Source: Mucor racemosus
Taxonomy: Eukaryota; Mucoromycota; Mucoromycetes; Mucorales; Mucoraceae
Assembly: GCA_027405735.1 (NCBI GenBank)
Contig: JAPEHQ010000001.1
Location: 3,844,001 to 3,908,000, forward strand
Length of the DNA stretch: 64,000 bases
Direction: 5' to 3'
Made by a program: the position numbers and the translations under genes. This document shows positions 1 through 11,800 of the stretch, piece after piece (positions within the stretch are counted from its first letter, which is position 1; each line of letters starts with the position of its first letter). The notes under the pieces were generated by a model. It saw nothing but the letters and a program-made list of their open reading frames with translations, was not told the origin of the DNA and ran no database searches.

Positions 1-1172
1 GGAATATTAATTTAGAAAATTATTTTTGTCCAGATCATCAATTTTGACATTTTTTAATTTTTTTTTTTTTGGTTTTGCAAATTCAGAGTGAATTATACTA
101 CCAATTATAAAAACAAAAAATATACACATATACAACATTTAGCGCTCTATATGCTCAATAAAAAATAACAAACATTTTTATTGTAAAATATTACATGAAA
201 ATCCTTTAATCAAAAAACCGTTTTTGGGCCAAAAATGCTAATTTTTATTACTTAACATTTAATATTAAGCTTTTATAAAATGTGTATTAGTCATGGCTAC
301 AATTTTCTCTCACAATGTCGTATATTTAAACGTTGATTTTGGTATCAAAAATTGATTTTTCTATTTTTTGATCAAAATCATGAGTGTTGGTAAGGATAAA
401 ATGAGTCCCGAAAATGTCCGCTACAAAAACTGAATTTTCAGACCATACGTGGTTAAATATAAGAAAAGTGAAAAAAAACGCATTTTCATTTAAAGCTTAG
501 ATATATACCATAGTATAAAAGACTTAGCCGTTTAATCGTGTTATGCTCAATTATGGCGTCGCTCTACGGGCTCACTTTTGCAATTTTTTAATGAATCTAT
601 GATATGACAGACAGTTTTTCTAGAAGAAAAATGTATGTTTCTATGATAGCAGATATTGCCTGTTTTACTTAGTTTATAGTTCAGGTGCTGTAATGCTGCT
701 TTTACATTGGTTGACATGTGCAATTTAGCAGGGTTTTAAATGCGCTAAATAATGTAAACCCTTAAAAATCCTTTTATACTTGTGTTGTTTCTCTCTTTTT
801 GTTTTCATATTATTCCAAGAATATATTCACCGTTTGATGAGGCATATCAGACTATCAAGCTGGTATTCTTTTCTTTTGTCTGAATACACATTCTAACATA
901 AGGAACTAATGTTTTTAATATAGGTAGTAGTTATATTAGAGACTGATATTTTCATTTAACTGCATTCTAAGGTCAAATATCATTATTTACTACTATACTT
1001 TTGGACATATTTCTTGATTACCAGATCAAATCGAAGGCAATGATATTTATATCTACCCAATGGAAAACTAGAACTGGCTACAAACCCACGAAATGTTCCA
1101 GAAAAGTGATAAAATTTCAAATGATATAGAAACAAAAAAAAAAAGAATAATCTAATGTTTTGTCTAATAATC
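1..1172. other. AT-rich intergenic DNA, no gene seen
   Basis: No reading frame with protein-like composition was found on either strand. The first 480 bases are AT-rich, with long T runs and short motifs resembling other degenerate intergenic DNA in this window. The 81-residue minus frame near 983-1228 overlaps the repeat that starts at 1173 and looks like chance. Confidence 0.5.
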
Positions 1173-1648
1173 ATAGTTTCGATCGTAGCTACTGTATACT
1201 TGAAAACAAATCTTTTTACAGCTGACAATCGTAAATTAAAATAATAAGTTTAAACAATGTTAATTCGTTTAAATTTTATGTGTGATAAAGTAACATTTAT
1301 AACCTTTAGATTTGGCTTGCATATAAATTTAAGCAGTAAGTGTTATTTAAGTTTATGCTCGAACAAAAGCCATTGTTGCTGTAAACGTATAGCTATAAAC
1401 ATATTTACAAATGATAATAATCGTAAATATATTGGCAGTTGCATATATTGCTCTACATCAACAACGTATTGAATTGTAGTGTCTATAATTTATATTAATA
1501 AAAACAAATGTAATTTAAAAACATCCATTCCAGTAAAAAAATGCAATGGAATTTTGAGAACGGCACGATGCTCATGTACAAACCAATTTTTGCCCATACA
1601 ATCAGCTCATTATGCTCATGGTCAGATTTTATTATTATGCACAAATAA
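1173..1648 (+). repeat. Dispersed repeat, copy 1 (partner at 46.76-47.25 kb)
   Basis: This segment aligns by eye along its length with 46764-47250 in the same orientation. Long shared stretches include one around TGTGTGATAAAGTAACATTT and another around ACGGCACGATGCTCAT. Differences are scattered substitutions and small indels, so the copies are old. No intact ORF is shared by both. A second collinear block (2330-2680 against about 47540-47990) shows that the duplicated segment was larger. Family unknown. Confidence 0.8.
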
Positions 1649-1686
1649 TCCTGCATCTCACAGCTGCTTGAGATATTTAAACAGCC

Positions 1687-1793
1687 ACGTCCGGACGTTC
1701 CGGTAATTTTTTCTAGAAATTTACAGCTTGGGGATATTATTAGATGGCCGCTTCCGGAGGGGTTTCGGCGTTTTTTTTTGAAAGAGCGGCCAC
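1687..1793. repeat. GC-rich palindrome and hairpin
   Basis: A perfect 12-bp palindrome, ACGTCCGGACGT, lies at 1687-1698. A perfect 8-bp inverted repeat follows: TGGCCGCT at 1745-1752 and AGCGGCCA at 1785-1792. The block is GC-rich compared with its surroundings and is absent from the homologous segment near 47.25 kb, so it may be inserted or differentially lost DNA. Confidence 0.5.
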
Positions 1794-2006
1794 TGGCAAA
1801 AATGTGAATTACATACAGTAAAAAAAGAAGAATTCGCAACAAATATGATATTTGGCAATTTGGGTTAGAGGAATTGCCTTTAAATGCTGTATATTCAATC
1901 AAAATGCCCTGCCTTCAATAATTACTAATAACTCATTCTCCCTGGAAACAATCTAAATGACTTTAGAAAAAAGAAAACATGGAAGTAATAATGGTGGTGC
2001 CCACAA

Positions 2007-2264
2007 AAGATTCTTCTGAAGAAACCTAAGGCAGCTTTTATTAACGGTAAAAATGAAGAGCAAACTGCGGTTTTTTGGCTGTCCAGAATGAATCGTCTGA
2101 AAAAGGGTGGTGCCAAAATCAATGATGATGAAATTTTGTTTATTATTGTCGCTTATATTTCATGTGGCATTGTATTTTATGAGCGACATTTGGAAATTAG
2201 GTTATTTTATTATTATCAAGCGTTTTTAGTATGTAATTTCACTGCATTGGTAATAAAACCCTAA
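2007..2264 (+). pseudogene. Decayed coding fragment (possible Myb/SANT-like family)
   Basis: An open frame of about 86 codons without its own start reads protein-like in the middle (PKAAFINGKNEEQ, then FWLSRMNRLKKGGAK). It ends in a part (YERHL, YQAFLVCN) that is repeated at 42891-43008 and in the matching place of the right inverted-repeat arm. The KKGGAK region resembles, from memory only, lineage-specific Myb/SANT-like proteins of Mucorales. That assignment is a weak inference. In the shared tail I count about three synonymous and six non-synonymous differences, as expected without selection. Confidence 0.3.
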
Positions 2265-2329
2265 CGTTATCTAGTCGAATTCCCATTGTTTTTTTATACT
2301 TTTTTTCCCGTAAATATCTATAACTATTC

Positions 2330-2680
2330 CACAGCTCCCGTTGCAATGGTAAGCATATATTGTGTCGATCCATAGAATTTCAAAAGTTGCATTTCGTGTG
2401 CAGTGATTATACAAACAACATATCCTGTTTTCATTAGCCAACAGCTGATTTCAAGAAGTTTAACACACGTTTTAAAAAGAAATCTCTCTTCCTCCTGCTT
2501 AAAAAAATTAAGCAACTGGAAAAATGCCCTTCATTAATGAATATTAACCCAAATAGGCTGCAAGTTTCAAAATATATACTATGGCTGCTTTAGTACCCAA
2601 AATTAAAAACTTTAACATCTATTTATTTGTCAGTTAAATTGTAGGAGCAAGATGCCCACATTTTGGCATGTAGAGAAATA
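2330..2680 (+). repeat. Dispersed repeat, second block of copy 1
   Basis: This block aligns with about 47540-47990 in the same order and orientation as the block at 1173-1648. Shared motifs include TTGCAATGG followed by a GTTGATCCA-like stretch, and TAACATCTATT. Identity is clearly lower than in the first block. The two blocks together define an old element of about 1.2-1.5 kb with no recognisable protein. Confidence 0.65.
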
Positions 2681-3776
2681 TGGCATGCAAAGATTAAATT
2701 TTCATTTGTTGATCGACTAAAGCGACCTATCATTTGATAATTTTTTACACTAATCGATGCTTAGAATGCAAGAAGTTTTGAAATGTATCAACATTAGAGA
2801 AAATCAATAGGTTTAGTTTTCCTTTTGATTTGGGGAATCACAGTTTACATTGCTTAAACTGGTAGAGATATCACTAATGATCAAAAGCAGGATTCTTTAA
2901 TATGTAAAAACTAGCTACAGAATAATCAACTTGTAGAGGTTAAAATTTCGATTTTTAATTAAACGTATGCATATCATAATTTTCAAAGAAACATCAATTT
3001 ATTTCGATCATGCTAAATATAAGGTATAAGAATAACAATGTGAAGAAGCCAAACTGTGATCAAGCGATCAGTCGTGATGTTCTTAGAATCATTAATATTG
3101 AATATTATTCATGGGAAAGCTCTACAAAAATCGTAGATTACATGAGAAATACTTTCCACGACATTAGGTAAAAATCTGCTTTTCTCAAGGAAACAACAGA
3201 TTGAAATGCGATTTTTAAGAGACTCTTCTTTACTTAATTTTTTACGCCTTTTATGTATGCCAGGGGATAAACAGTGGATGGTTATAAGAACTCTCAAACC
3301 CAACTTTGGTGAACTGCTTCAATTGCACAATGCGAGCAATTTTCTTGAAACATCCCCTAAAAAGGACAGCCCTCTCATTGGTAGTAAAAGAAAAATGCGA
3401 TTCATAAGAAAATGGAACAGAGACCAAGTTACCACTATCATAAAATGGCCGACCCAATGTGAATCTAATTGCGTACCTGAATTGATTTTTCAATCTGTAT
3501 GATAATGACAAATACAATACAACACAATGATATTAGGTTGTTTTATTTTCCCTATTGGGCAAAAAGTTCTATTGTTGCAAAATGGATAAATAGTTTTGTT
3601 TTTCTGTAGAAACAACGATAGAATATATGAATTTTGTTAGTAAAATAACGGAATGATTGGACGGAATGAAGAAACACCGGCCATTAAATGCCCGTCTTTT
3701 TAAGATTTGTAATGTATAATGACCCAATCCTTTAGTATATACCTATAAAAACTAGAATAAATATTTCATCTCGTGT
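2681..3776. other. Intergenic, no supported gene
   Basis: Overlapping frames of 64-98 residues occur on both strands near 3109-3517. They read through each other, match no family I recognise and have no convincing splice structure. The last 200 bases form the upstream region of the hydrolase gene. Confidence 0.5.
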
Positions 3777-5425
3777 ATGACAAGCAAATTTTTTTCAACT
3801 GTTCGTTCAATAATGTCTCAAGTAAAGTTATTTCACAACGCAAATCCTGTTCAAATCTGTTTGACAAATGCTGGAAATCGCACTGTATCCTTGACTGAAT
3901 ACATTGCTGAATTTTGTCCTTCTTTGGTTGGACCCAAAGCTGTTTATAACCCAACATCTTATCTATTCAACGGTCATTTACAAACTGGCTATGCTGCTTA
4001 TTACACTCATTCACCAACGATCAATGCTGTTCAATACGAAAGGTAAAAATACATCATTATTTTGGATATATGGATACATGGATACTTATCAAGGAAAATA
4101 TAAAAAATTAGAGAATTCGTAGATACTCCTGATGGTGGATGTGTTGCTCTCGATTGGGCACCTACTAAGGAGGGTTTAGAGGATGATGATACACCTACTC
4201 TAGTAGTACTTCATGGCTTGACAGGTGGTAGCCATGAGTCTTATATCCGTTGTCTTTTGGAAGTGGTAGATAATATCCTTACAATTTAACAATGACAGTT
4301 TACAGGGCCTAACTTTTCTCTTATTAGCTCACTTATCCACCTTTCAGTTATCGTGCTGTTGTTATGAATTGCCGTGGTTGTGCCAATTCAGAAATCAAGA
4401 CACCTCAAATGTATAGTGGAGGATATACTGATGATTTAAGAGTAGTTTTAGCTCATATTCAAAAGAGACTTGCACCCAATACGCCTTTAGTAGGCATTGG
4501 ATTTTCATTGGGCTCAAATATTCTGGTCAAGGTATTCAAAAAAAAAAATAAAAAAAAAATGCTTTAATTCAAATTTGGATGATCAGATGTTGATACAAAT
4601 TTTTTTTTCAGTATCTTGGCGAGGAAGGAGAAAAAACACCACTCAAGGCTGGTATCTCAGTTGCTAATCCTTTTGATTTTAGAATGTAAGGAATCTTTTT
4701 GTGTGCGGGGATATAGTTTCAGGACTAAAGCTTTCTTATTGGATTTAGGTCAATGGATCGATTGAATGAATCCTATATTGGAAGAAAAATCTATTCGGCT
4801 ACTATGGCTAATAATTTAAAAGCTGCATTTGGCAAGTAAGTGTAAAGAGCTATTTTTTCACGAAAAATAATACTAAACACTCTTCCAGACATTTAGATAC
4901 ATTGGCAAAAGGCGGTAAAATTATACCCGAAGAAGTGATGGCAGCCAAAACTATCCGTGAATTTGACGATGCCTGTACAAGAAAGATGTTTGATTATACC
5001 ACAGTTAATAATTATTATAGAGATGCCAGTTCATGCCGATTTATTGAACATGTCAAAGTGCCATTATTGTGTTTAAATGCATTAGACGATCCAATTGCAG
5101 CGGCTGAATGCATTCCATACGATGAAATCAAGACCAATCCCAATGTTGTTCTTGCAACTACTGATTACGGAGGACATCTTGGTTGGTTTGAACATAATAA
5201 ATATCCAACAAGATGGATGGTCAAGCCACTTACCGAATTCATTGTAGCTATGTTCCAGGTAAATTTCTGTTTCATTCTTCTATTTTAAAACTAAATATAG
5301 TAACATTTGTATAATTTTAGGCTCACGATATCAGAAAAGTTCAAGGTGAACAGCTGGATGCAGAGGCAATTGATGACAAAATCCATGACATTCAAAGCCA
5401 AGTTACAACACCACAAATTGCTTAA
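3777..5425 (+). CDS. Alpha/beta hydrolase, YheT/EMB8 (ABHD1/3) family
   Basis: Serine hydrolase of the YheT/EMB8 group, whose yeast members act in medium-chain ester or lipid metabolism. The exact substrate is not readable here. Seven exons: 3777-4042, 4112-4265, 4328-4531, 4612-4685, 4749-4835, 4889-5258, 5321-5425, giving 419 residues, typical for the family. Family landmarks in order are FNGHLQT near residue 65, LHGLTGGSHESYIR (oxyanion region), NCRGC, the nucleophile elbow GFSLG (Ser about 200), the acid in LNALDDP (Asp 328 or 329) and the catalytic His in YGGHLGW (about 358). All three catalytic residues are present. The start at 3777 adds a short basic, Ser/Thr-rich leader before an alternative Met at 3813. 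The start choice is uncertain, the family call is firm. Confidence 0.93.
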
Positions 5426-5570
5426 TATATTATACCAATTTGTTAATAAATTAGACACTTATTATATAGAAAAAAAAAAACTATTCTTGGCAGCTAATGC
5501 TTATTGATCATGTCTTGGAACTATTGAGTAATCGAAGCGGAGAACCCTACCTCCTGACATCTTGGGTATA

Positions 5571-5580
5571 CATATAAAAG
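5571..5580 (+). promoter_or_regulatory. TATA-like box of chitin synthase gene
   Basis: CATATAAAAG lies 56 bases before the chitin synthase ATG and is followed by a T-rich tract. Position and sequence fit a TATA element. Inference only. Confidence 0.45.
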
Positions 5581-5635
5581 AGTATGTGTATTTTATCCCA
5601 AGACTCTTTTTCTTTTTCTTTTTTTATTCTTAAAA

Positions 5636-8531
5636 ATGTATCGTCCATCAGGTCCTCCTCAAATTCCACCTCATTCAAGAGATGATGAATATGATCAATA
5701 CCCATTAAATGATACAAATTTTGTGGAACAAAGGCCTGTCATGCAATCTCCATTTGCAGATCCATTTTCTGCTTCTGCAGAACAAAATTACACAGTAGAA
5801 CAACATGAACCACCGATGCCTAGTTACGATACGAGTAACCAACCTTTATTAAATGGCAATCAACCACCTCCAATGCCTCAACCATTTTCAGAAAACCGAT
5901 ATCCCGATACACCTTCTCCTCATCTTGGTTTAAACGATGAAAATGAAGCACCTCCTTTCTATTTTACTGGTGCTCCAAGACGTCAACCTCGTCGTTACAA
6001 GACAAGTAAGTCAATTGATTTATTAAAAAAGATATGCTCAACTCATCATTCCAAAAACAGCCAAAAAAGTTAAATTAACAAGAGGTAATTTGATTCTTGA
6101 TTGCCCTGTTCCTACACGATATCTTCAATCAGTGCCAATTAAAGATACAAAGGAATTTACCCACATGAGATACACAGGTAAACACAATGCTGATTATTAT
6201 CTTTTTTCTTTTTTTACTAAAAATATAAGGTTTGTAGCTGCCACATGCGATCCCAAGGATTTTGCTAGTGAAGGTTACACATTACGACAACAATTGCTTG
6301 GAAGAGAAACCGAATTGTTTATTGTTTTGACCATGTACAACGTAAGATTTTGCTAGATTTGTATATTTTGTACATTTATTCTAAACATTCAAACATGATT
6401 AGGAGGATGAAGTTTTATTTGCTAGAACAATGCATGGTGTCATGAAGAACATTGCACATTTATGTACAAGAGATAGGTCAAGAACATGGGGTCCAGATGG
6501 TTGGAAAAAAGTAACAGTTTGTATTGTATCAGATGGTCGTAGTAAAATCAATCAAAGGACACTATCTTTATTGGCAACGTTGGGTGTATATCAAGATGGT
6601 GTAGCTAAAAATATAGTTGGGGACAAGCCAGTTACAGCACACATTTACGAGGTATATAAATATACGCATTTTATTTTATAGTGTCTAATTAATTTGCTAA
6701 TATATTGCATATAGTATACAACCCAATTATCCGTTGATCCAAAAATGAAATTCAAGAGCGCAGATAAAGGAATTGTGCCATGTCAAATGTTGTTTTGTCT
6801 CAAAGAAAAGAATCAAAAAAAGATCAACTCTCACCGTTGGTTTTTCCAAGCGTTTGGTCCAATAATTCAACCTCATGTTTGTGTCTTGATTGATGTGGGT
6901 ACTCGTCCCGGCAATACTTCAATTTATCATTTATGGAAATCATTCGATGTTCATTCAAATATTGCCGGTGCTTGTGGCGAAATCAGAACAATGACAGGAA
7001 AATTTGGGTCTGCTTTATTAAATCCTTTGGTAGCTGCTCAGAATTTTGAATATAAAATGTCAAATATTTTGGATAAACCACTTGAATCTGTATTTGGTTA
7101 TATTTCAGTTTTACCCGGTGCTTTCTCAGCTTATCGTTTCAAAGCGTTGCAAAATGATGTTGATGGTCATGGTCCATTAGAAAAGTATTTCTTGGGTGAA
7201 ACACAACATGGTGGTGATGCAGATATTTTTACAGCAAATATGTACTTGGCTGAAGATCGTATTTTATGTTATGAATTAGTGGCTAAAAAGGATGCAAGAT
7301 GGGTGCTTCATTATGTATCAAGTGCTTATGGTGAAACAGATGTGCCTGATAAAGTAGACGAATTCATTTCTCAACGTAGACGTTGGTTGAATGGCTCATT
7401 CTTTGCTGGTGTTTATTCTCTTTGGCATTGGAGAAAAGTATGGGGATCAGATCATTCCATATCACGTAAACTTGCCTTTGTTTTTGAGAATTTATATACA
7501 ACCTACAACATGTTGTTTTCATGGTTTGCTTTGGTAAGATTGATTTGGTTATATTGGCAATTGTAAAAAAGAAAAAAAAAACTGATTTTTCTGTATAGGG
7601 TAATTTTTATTTAACTTTCTTCATCTTAACAAATGCATTAGCTTCTGATAGTCTGGATCCGAGACCATTCTCTACAAATGCTGCTAATATTGTTCATACC
7701 GTGCTTAATTACATCTATATCATTTTGCTTATTGTTCAATTTATTATGGCTCTTGGTAATCGACCTCAAGGATCAAGGATTGCATATACATTATGTATGG
7801 GATTCTTTGCATTATTAATGGCATATATGATGTTTGCTACTATTTGGATTACAGTAGTTGGTATTCAGGCAATTGCTGAAGATGGGGGTGATTCTCTTGC
7901 TACTATGCTTGGTGAAACTACATTTAGAAATATCATCATTTCACTCAGTTCAACATATGTTCTTTATTTGGTGTCGAGTGCATTGTTTTTGGACCCATGG
8001 CATATGTTTACAAGCTTTTTGCAATACATATTTTTAGCACCAAGTTATACAAATGTATTAAATGTTTATGCATTTTGTAATACACACGATGTTTCATGGG
8101 GTACAAAAGGTGATAATACAGTTGCAACTGATTTAGGTGTTGTGAAACACAAGAAAGACTCAGAAACTGGGGAGCACACAGTTGAAGTGGAGTTACCAAC
8201 AGAACAAAAGGATTTAAATGAGATATATGAAGAAGCATGTTTGGATCTTAGTAAAGAATTTGTACCTGAAAAGCAACATAGAGATGCAAAGACAAAGCAG
8301 GAAGATTATTATAGAGCATTTCGTACTCGTTTGGTTATTTCATGGATCATCTCAAATCTACTTTTGGTAGTAATTATTACAAATACTACAACATTTAATG
8401 ATGCATTAGGTACATATCAAGCTAGAAGTGCTGCTTATCTCGGTTTTGTGCTTTGGTCTGTTGCTGCATTAGCAGTTATTCGATTTGTTGGATCAACATT
8501 ATATCTTGTCCTTCGTGTATTTAGTGGATAA
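5636..8531 (+). CDS. Chitin synthase, division 1 (class I-III type)
   Basis: Membrane processive glycosyltransferase (GT2) that polymerises UDP-GlcNAc into chitin at the plasma membrane. Six exons: 5636-6005, 6061-6177, 6238-6341, 6403-6651, 6715-7533, 7599-8531, giving 863 residues, normal for the class. The first 110 residues are Pro/Gln/Asn-rich and disordered. Then come FTHMRYTAATCDP (N-terminal chitin synthase domain), the catalytic core with QNFEYKM and PGAFSAYR, the AEDR acid motif (about residue 460) and the product-binding QRRRWLNGS (about 501). Several hydrophobic helices follow to the C terminus. There is no myosin motor, so it is not class V/VII. Class I against II cannot be settled by eye. 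All signature residues are intact. Confidence 0.96.
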
Positions 8532-8861
8532 AACTTTCTGATATAAAATGATAAATAAATAAATAAATAAATAAATAATAAAATAATAAAATAAAAAAAA
8601 TAAAAAAAGGAGTGTATTGATACTAATTGTAATATAGATTGACAGGTGTAATAGTAGTTTAACTGGTGTACATGTTACACACTTTGCTCCTTTTCTAAAT
8701 ATAACAATCATTATAATAATATATTTCAGTTTCACTCCTTCTTTCTTCCTGTTCTTCCCCTCTTTTCTTCCTTTTTTTTCTTTATTGTAAAATTGCCACC
8801 AAATATACACATAACAAAAACGCGTTATTGATGTATAATTACTTGATTGTAATAAAATACC
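8532..8861. repeat. Intergenic with AAAT microsatellite
   Basis: The spacer between the chitin synthase stop and the RasGEF start holds a run of about eight ATAA-type units (about 8550-8580) and flanking A-rich DNA. A pyrimidine-rich tract at about 8735-8790 probably belongs to the downstream promoter. No gene seen. Confidence 0.6.
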
Positions 8862-11800
8862 ATGACATTACCTTTAAATCAATATCATAATTCATCATCT
8901 TCTCCAACTTCTTTGTCTCCGCCAACATCCCCTTTAACTTCTTCTCATCCTCCTTCAACATTAACTTCACATTTTGTTCAAGCATTACATGATTATTTAC
9001 CTTCTTCTGTAAATAATACTGATGATTCTGTTTCTTGCTTATTTTTTAAAAAAGGAACAATCATCGAAGTATTCAATAGAGATGATTCTGGATGGTGGGA
9101 TGGTCAATGTGCTGATGTGAGAGGATGGTTTCCAAGTAATTATGTTGGTAGAATCGGCGAATTGAAAAGATCAAGTGCCGATTTTGAAGATGATTATACT
9201 AATGAAGAATTAGAATTATGGCATCAAAAAATGAATCATCATGTCAATAATACATCTACTGTATCACTTGATGAATACAGTACAAAGGTAGCAATCAGTT
9301 TAAAGTTAATGTATAAATATATACTTAAATATTCGTAATTAGGTTTCAGCTATTCAGACTCGAGTTGAAATGGCGAGAGCTTTATTAAGAGAAGATAGAA
9401 GAAGGTCATCATCTATGATCATCAAACAACCAACACAATCATCGTCCCAGTTGCATTCACTTGTACAAGATGTATCAAAAAGAGTTGCTGAATTAGTCGA
9501 TGCTTGTAATCAACCAATCTCATCAAATGTCCAATTACTTGTATTTCAAGTCGTTTCAGCTGTTAGATCTGTTCTTACAGAAGCTAATATTTTAAATAAA
9601 GAAAGCGCATTACTTAAAATGTATCCGGAATTAGCAAGACAAAGAAAGATTGTTCTAAGCGCTCTAAGTCGATTGGTTTTAAAGGGAAAAGAATTACAGC
9701 AAGAACAGCCAGGAACAGAAGAAATAGTTGATGAACATGACCAACCTTTATATTTCGCAGATCAATTATTGAATGAGATGGATATGTTTGAAAAGTTACT
9801 TATGGTCATCCCGCGTCAATCATCCGTTTCGGAATGTACAGTGGACACAACTAGACCTTCTTCCCTGTTTCATTTTGATACACCTCGTTCTTCAGTATCT
9901 TCATTAGGACATTCATCTGTTATCTCAACAGCGTCTTTTTCAACTTCTCTGCGTCAAATAGCTACAGATTCACGCCATTTAAATCAGAGCAATGCCTCCT
10001 TGATTGCAAAAGCTGTACCTGTATCAGACAAAGAACACATATTGCATAATATTCTGGATCATCAAGCAAGTATAGATGAATTAATGGCAAGTTTAGTCAT
10101 GACATTGGAGAGATACCTTGTAAATAGACAAAGAGCTACCGAAATGCTGGAGACAACTCGTAAAGCAGTAGAAGCTGTCAGAACATTTTTGGCCGTTGTA
10201 GAACATGTTTGCTCAAATTTAGGCGATTTAGATTATAATAGACGTATTTCGATGATTCCAGAAGATCCTTGTCTTGTTACACTTGTGATTACAAAAGAAT
10301 CAGTTTATAGTGCAATTACAAATCTGGTGACATCTGTAAGAGTAATAACTGGCCCTCAGCAGCAACAACAACAACAACAACAACAACAGGAAGATAAAAG
10401 TGTTGTAAAAGAAGATTTTGATCATCTTTGTTTATGCTGTGAAGATGTAGTAAAAACTACAAATGAATGTGCAGCATGTGTAAGAGCTTGTCTACAAGCT
10501 GAACAAGCTGAACAAGAAGAGCATGACAAAATCTTGTACACAATGCAGGAAACTATGAAATCTGAAGATGCAGCAGCAGTAGTACCAGACGACATTCAAC
10601 ATTCCAACAACAATAATGATTTAAGTATTCTCGGTAGAAAAATCAGTAGCCTGCATGCTATTCAGCATTATCATGAAGATCAGAGTGAAGAAACTGATTC
10701 ATGCGAGAAATTACGAGATGGGGGACATAATGAACAAGATATTGAAGGTCTTGCTATTGAAACAGCCCCAAAAATTAGTACAAATTCCGAGAATAATGCT
10801 CTCAAAAGTATGAGCAATGGACAAGATATCCGTACTCATTCATTAAATTCAAGCAGAAATTTACCATCAACATTGCTATCCACATCAACATCTTCTTCGT
10901 CTATCAATACCACGACCATTGGATCAGATTCCGTGAATTTAGCATCTGCTGTAAACACCATTGTTCCTGAGACAGTTCCACAAAAACACAATAAATTGAG
11001 ACCAAGGGCTGCATCAGTAAACAATTCTCATTTCCTCCCATTGCCACCATTACCACCTAAAAATAGCATCATTGTTAAACCATCTGTCTCGGCAGCGGCA
11101 TTTCCACTTCCTCCTGCTGTCAATACACCACAGCCATCACCACAACAACCTCAACAAGATTTGTTGGTAAAAGGAGCTCAAAAGGATCAACTGCTAAAAT
11201 CCCGACGTCCTCGTGGATTAAGTGTCTCCTCATTACGATCTTCTATTAATAAATCCAAATCAGAACGCATTACTACTACCACAACTAGTGGGTTATCAAC
11301 ATCAACTTCACTGGAAAGTCTCCCTGAACCATTGAGAATTCAGAAATTACCTTCTTGGATGTCGATCAGCAGCAATGCAGCGGAAAAGAATGAGCGCAAT
11401 TCTGCAAATAGCATTGACATTACGCCATCATCGCAGCTGCAGTTAGCAAAGGTAGAAGCATTTTCTGTAATAACAAAGCTGCAAACCTAATTATTAATTG
11501 TAGATTGAACCTGAATATGATTTCTTGAAGCAGTATAATTTAACAGAAGATGAAATGATTTATAATGCTGATGGAGAAGTTACAGGTGCTACTATTGAAG
11601 CATTAGTTCGAAAATTAACATTACACGAAAAATCTCCTGGTAAGAGAGAGAGAAAGAGAGAAAGAAGAACATTTATAAGCTAACAATTGCTAAATAGATT
11701 TGATCTTCACTCGTGCATTTTTCTATAATTTCAGATTATTCACAAATCCTGCAGATTTTATTAGATTACTCAAAGATCGATTTACACTGAAACCACCTAC

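Noticed and set aside
3109..3517. Overlapping 64-98 residue frames on both strands
   Set aside because: They read through each other, and neither has recognisable motifs or splice signals.
8549..8620. CRISPR-like or structured tandem array
   Set aside because: It is a simple AAAT microsatellite. No CRISPR arrays or rRNA genes were seen anywhere, as expected for fungal nuclear DNA.
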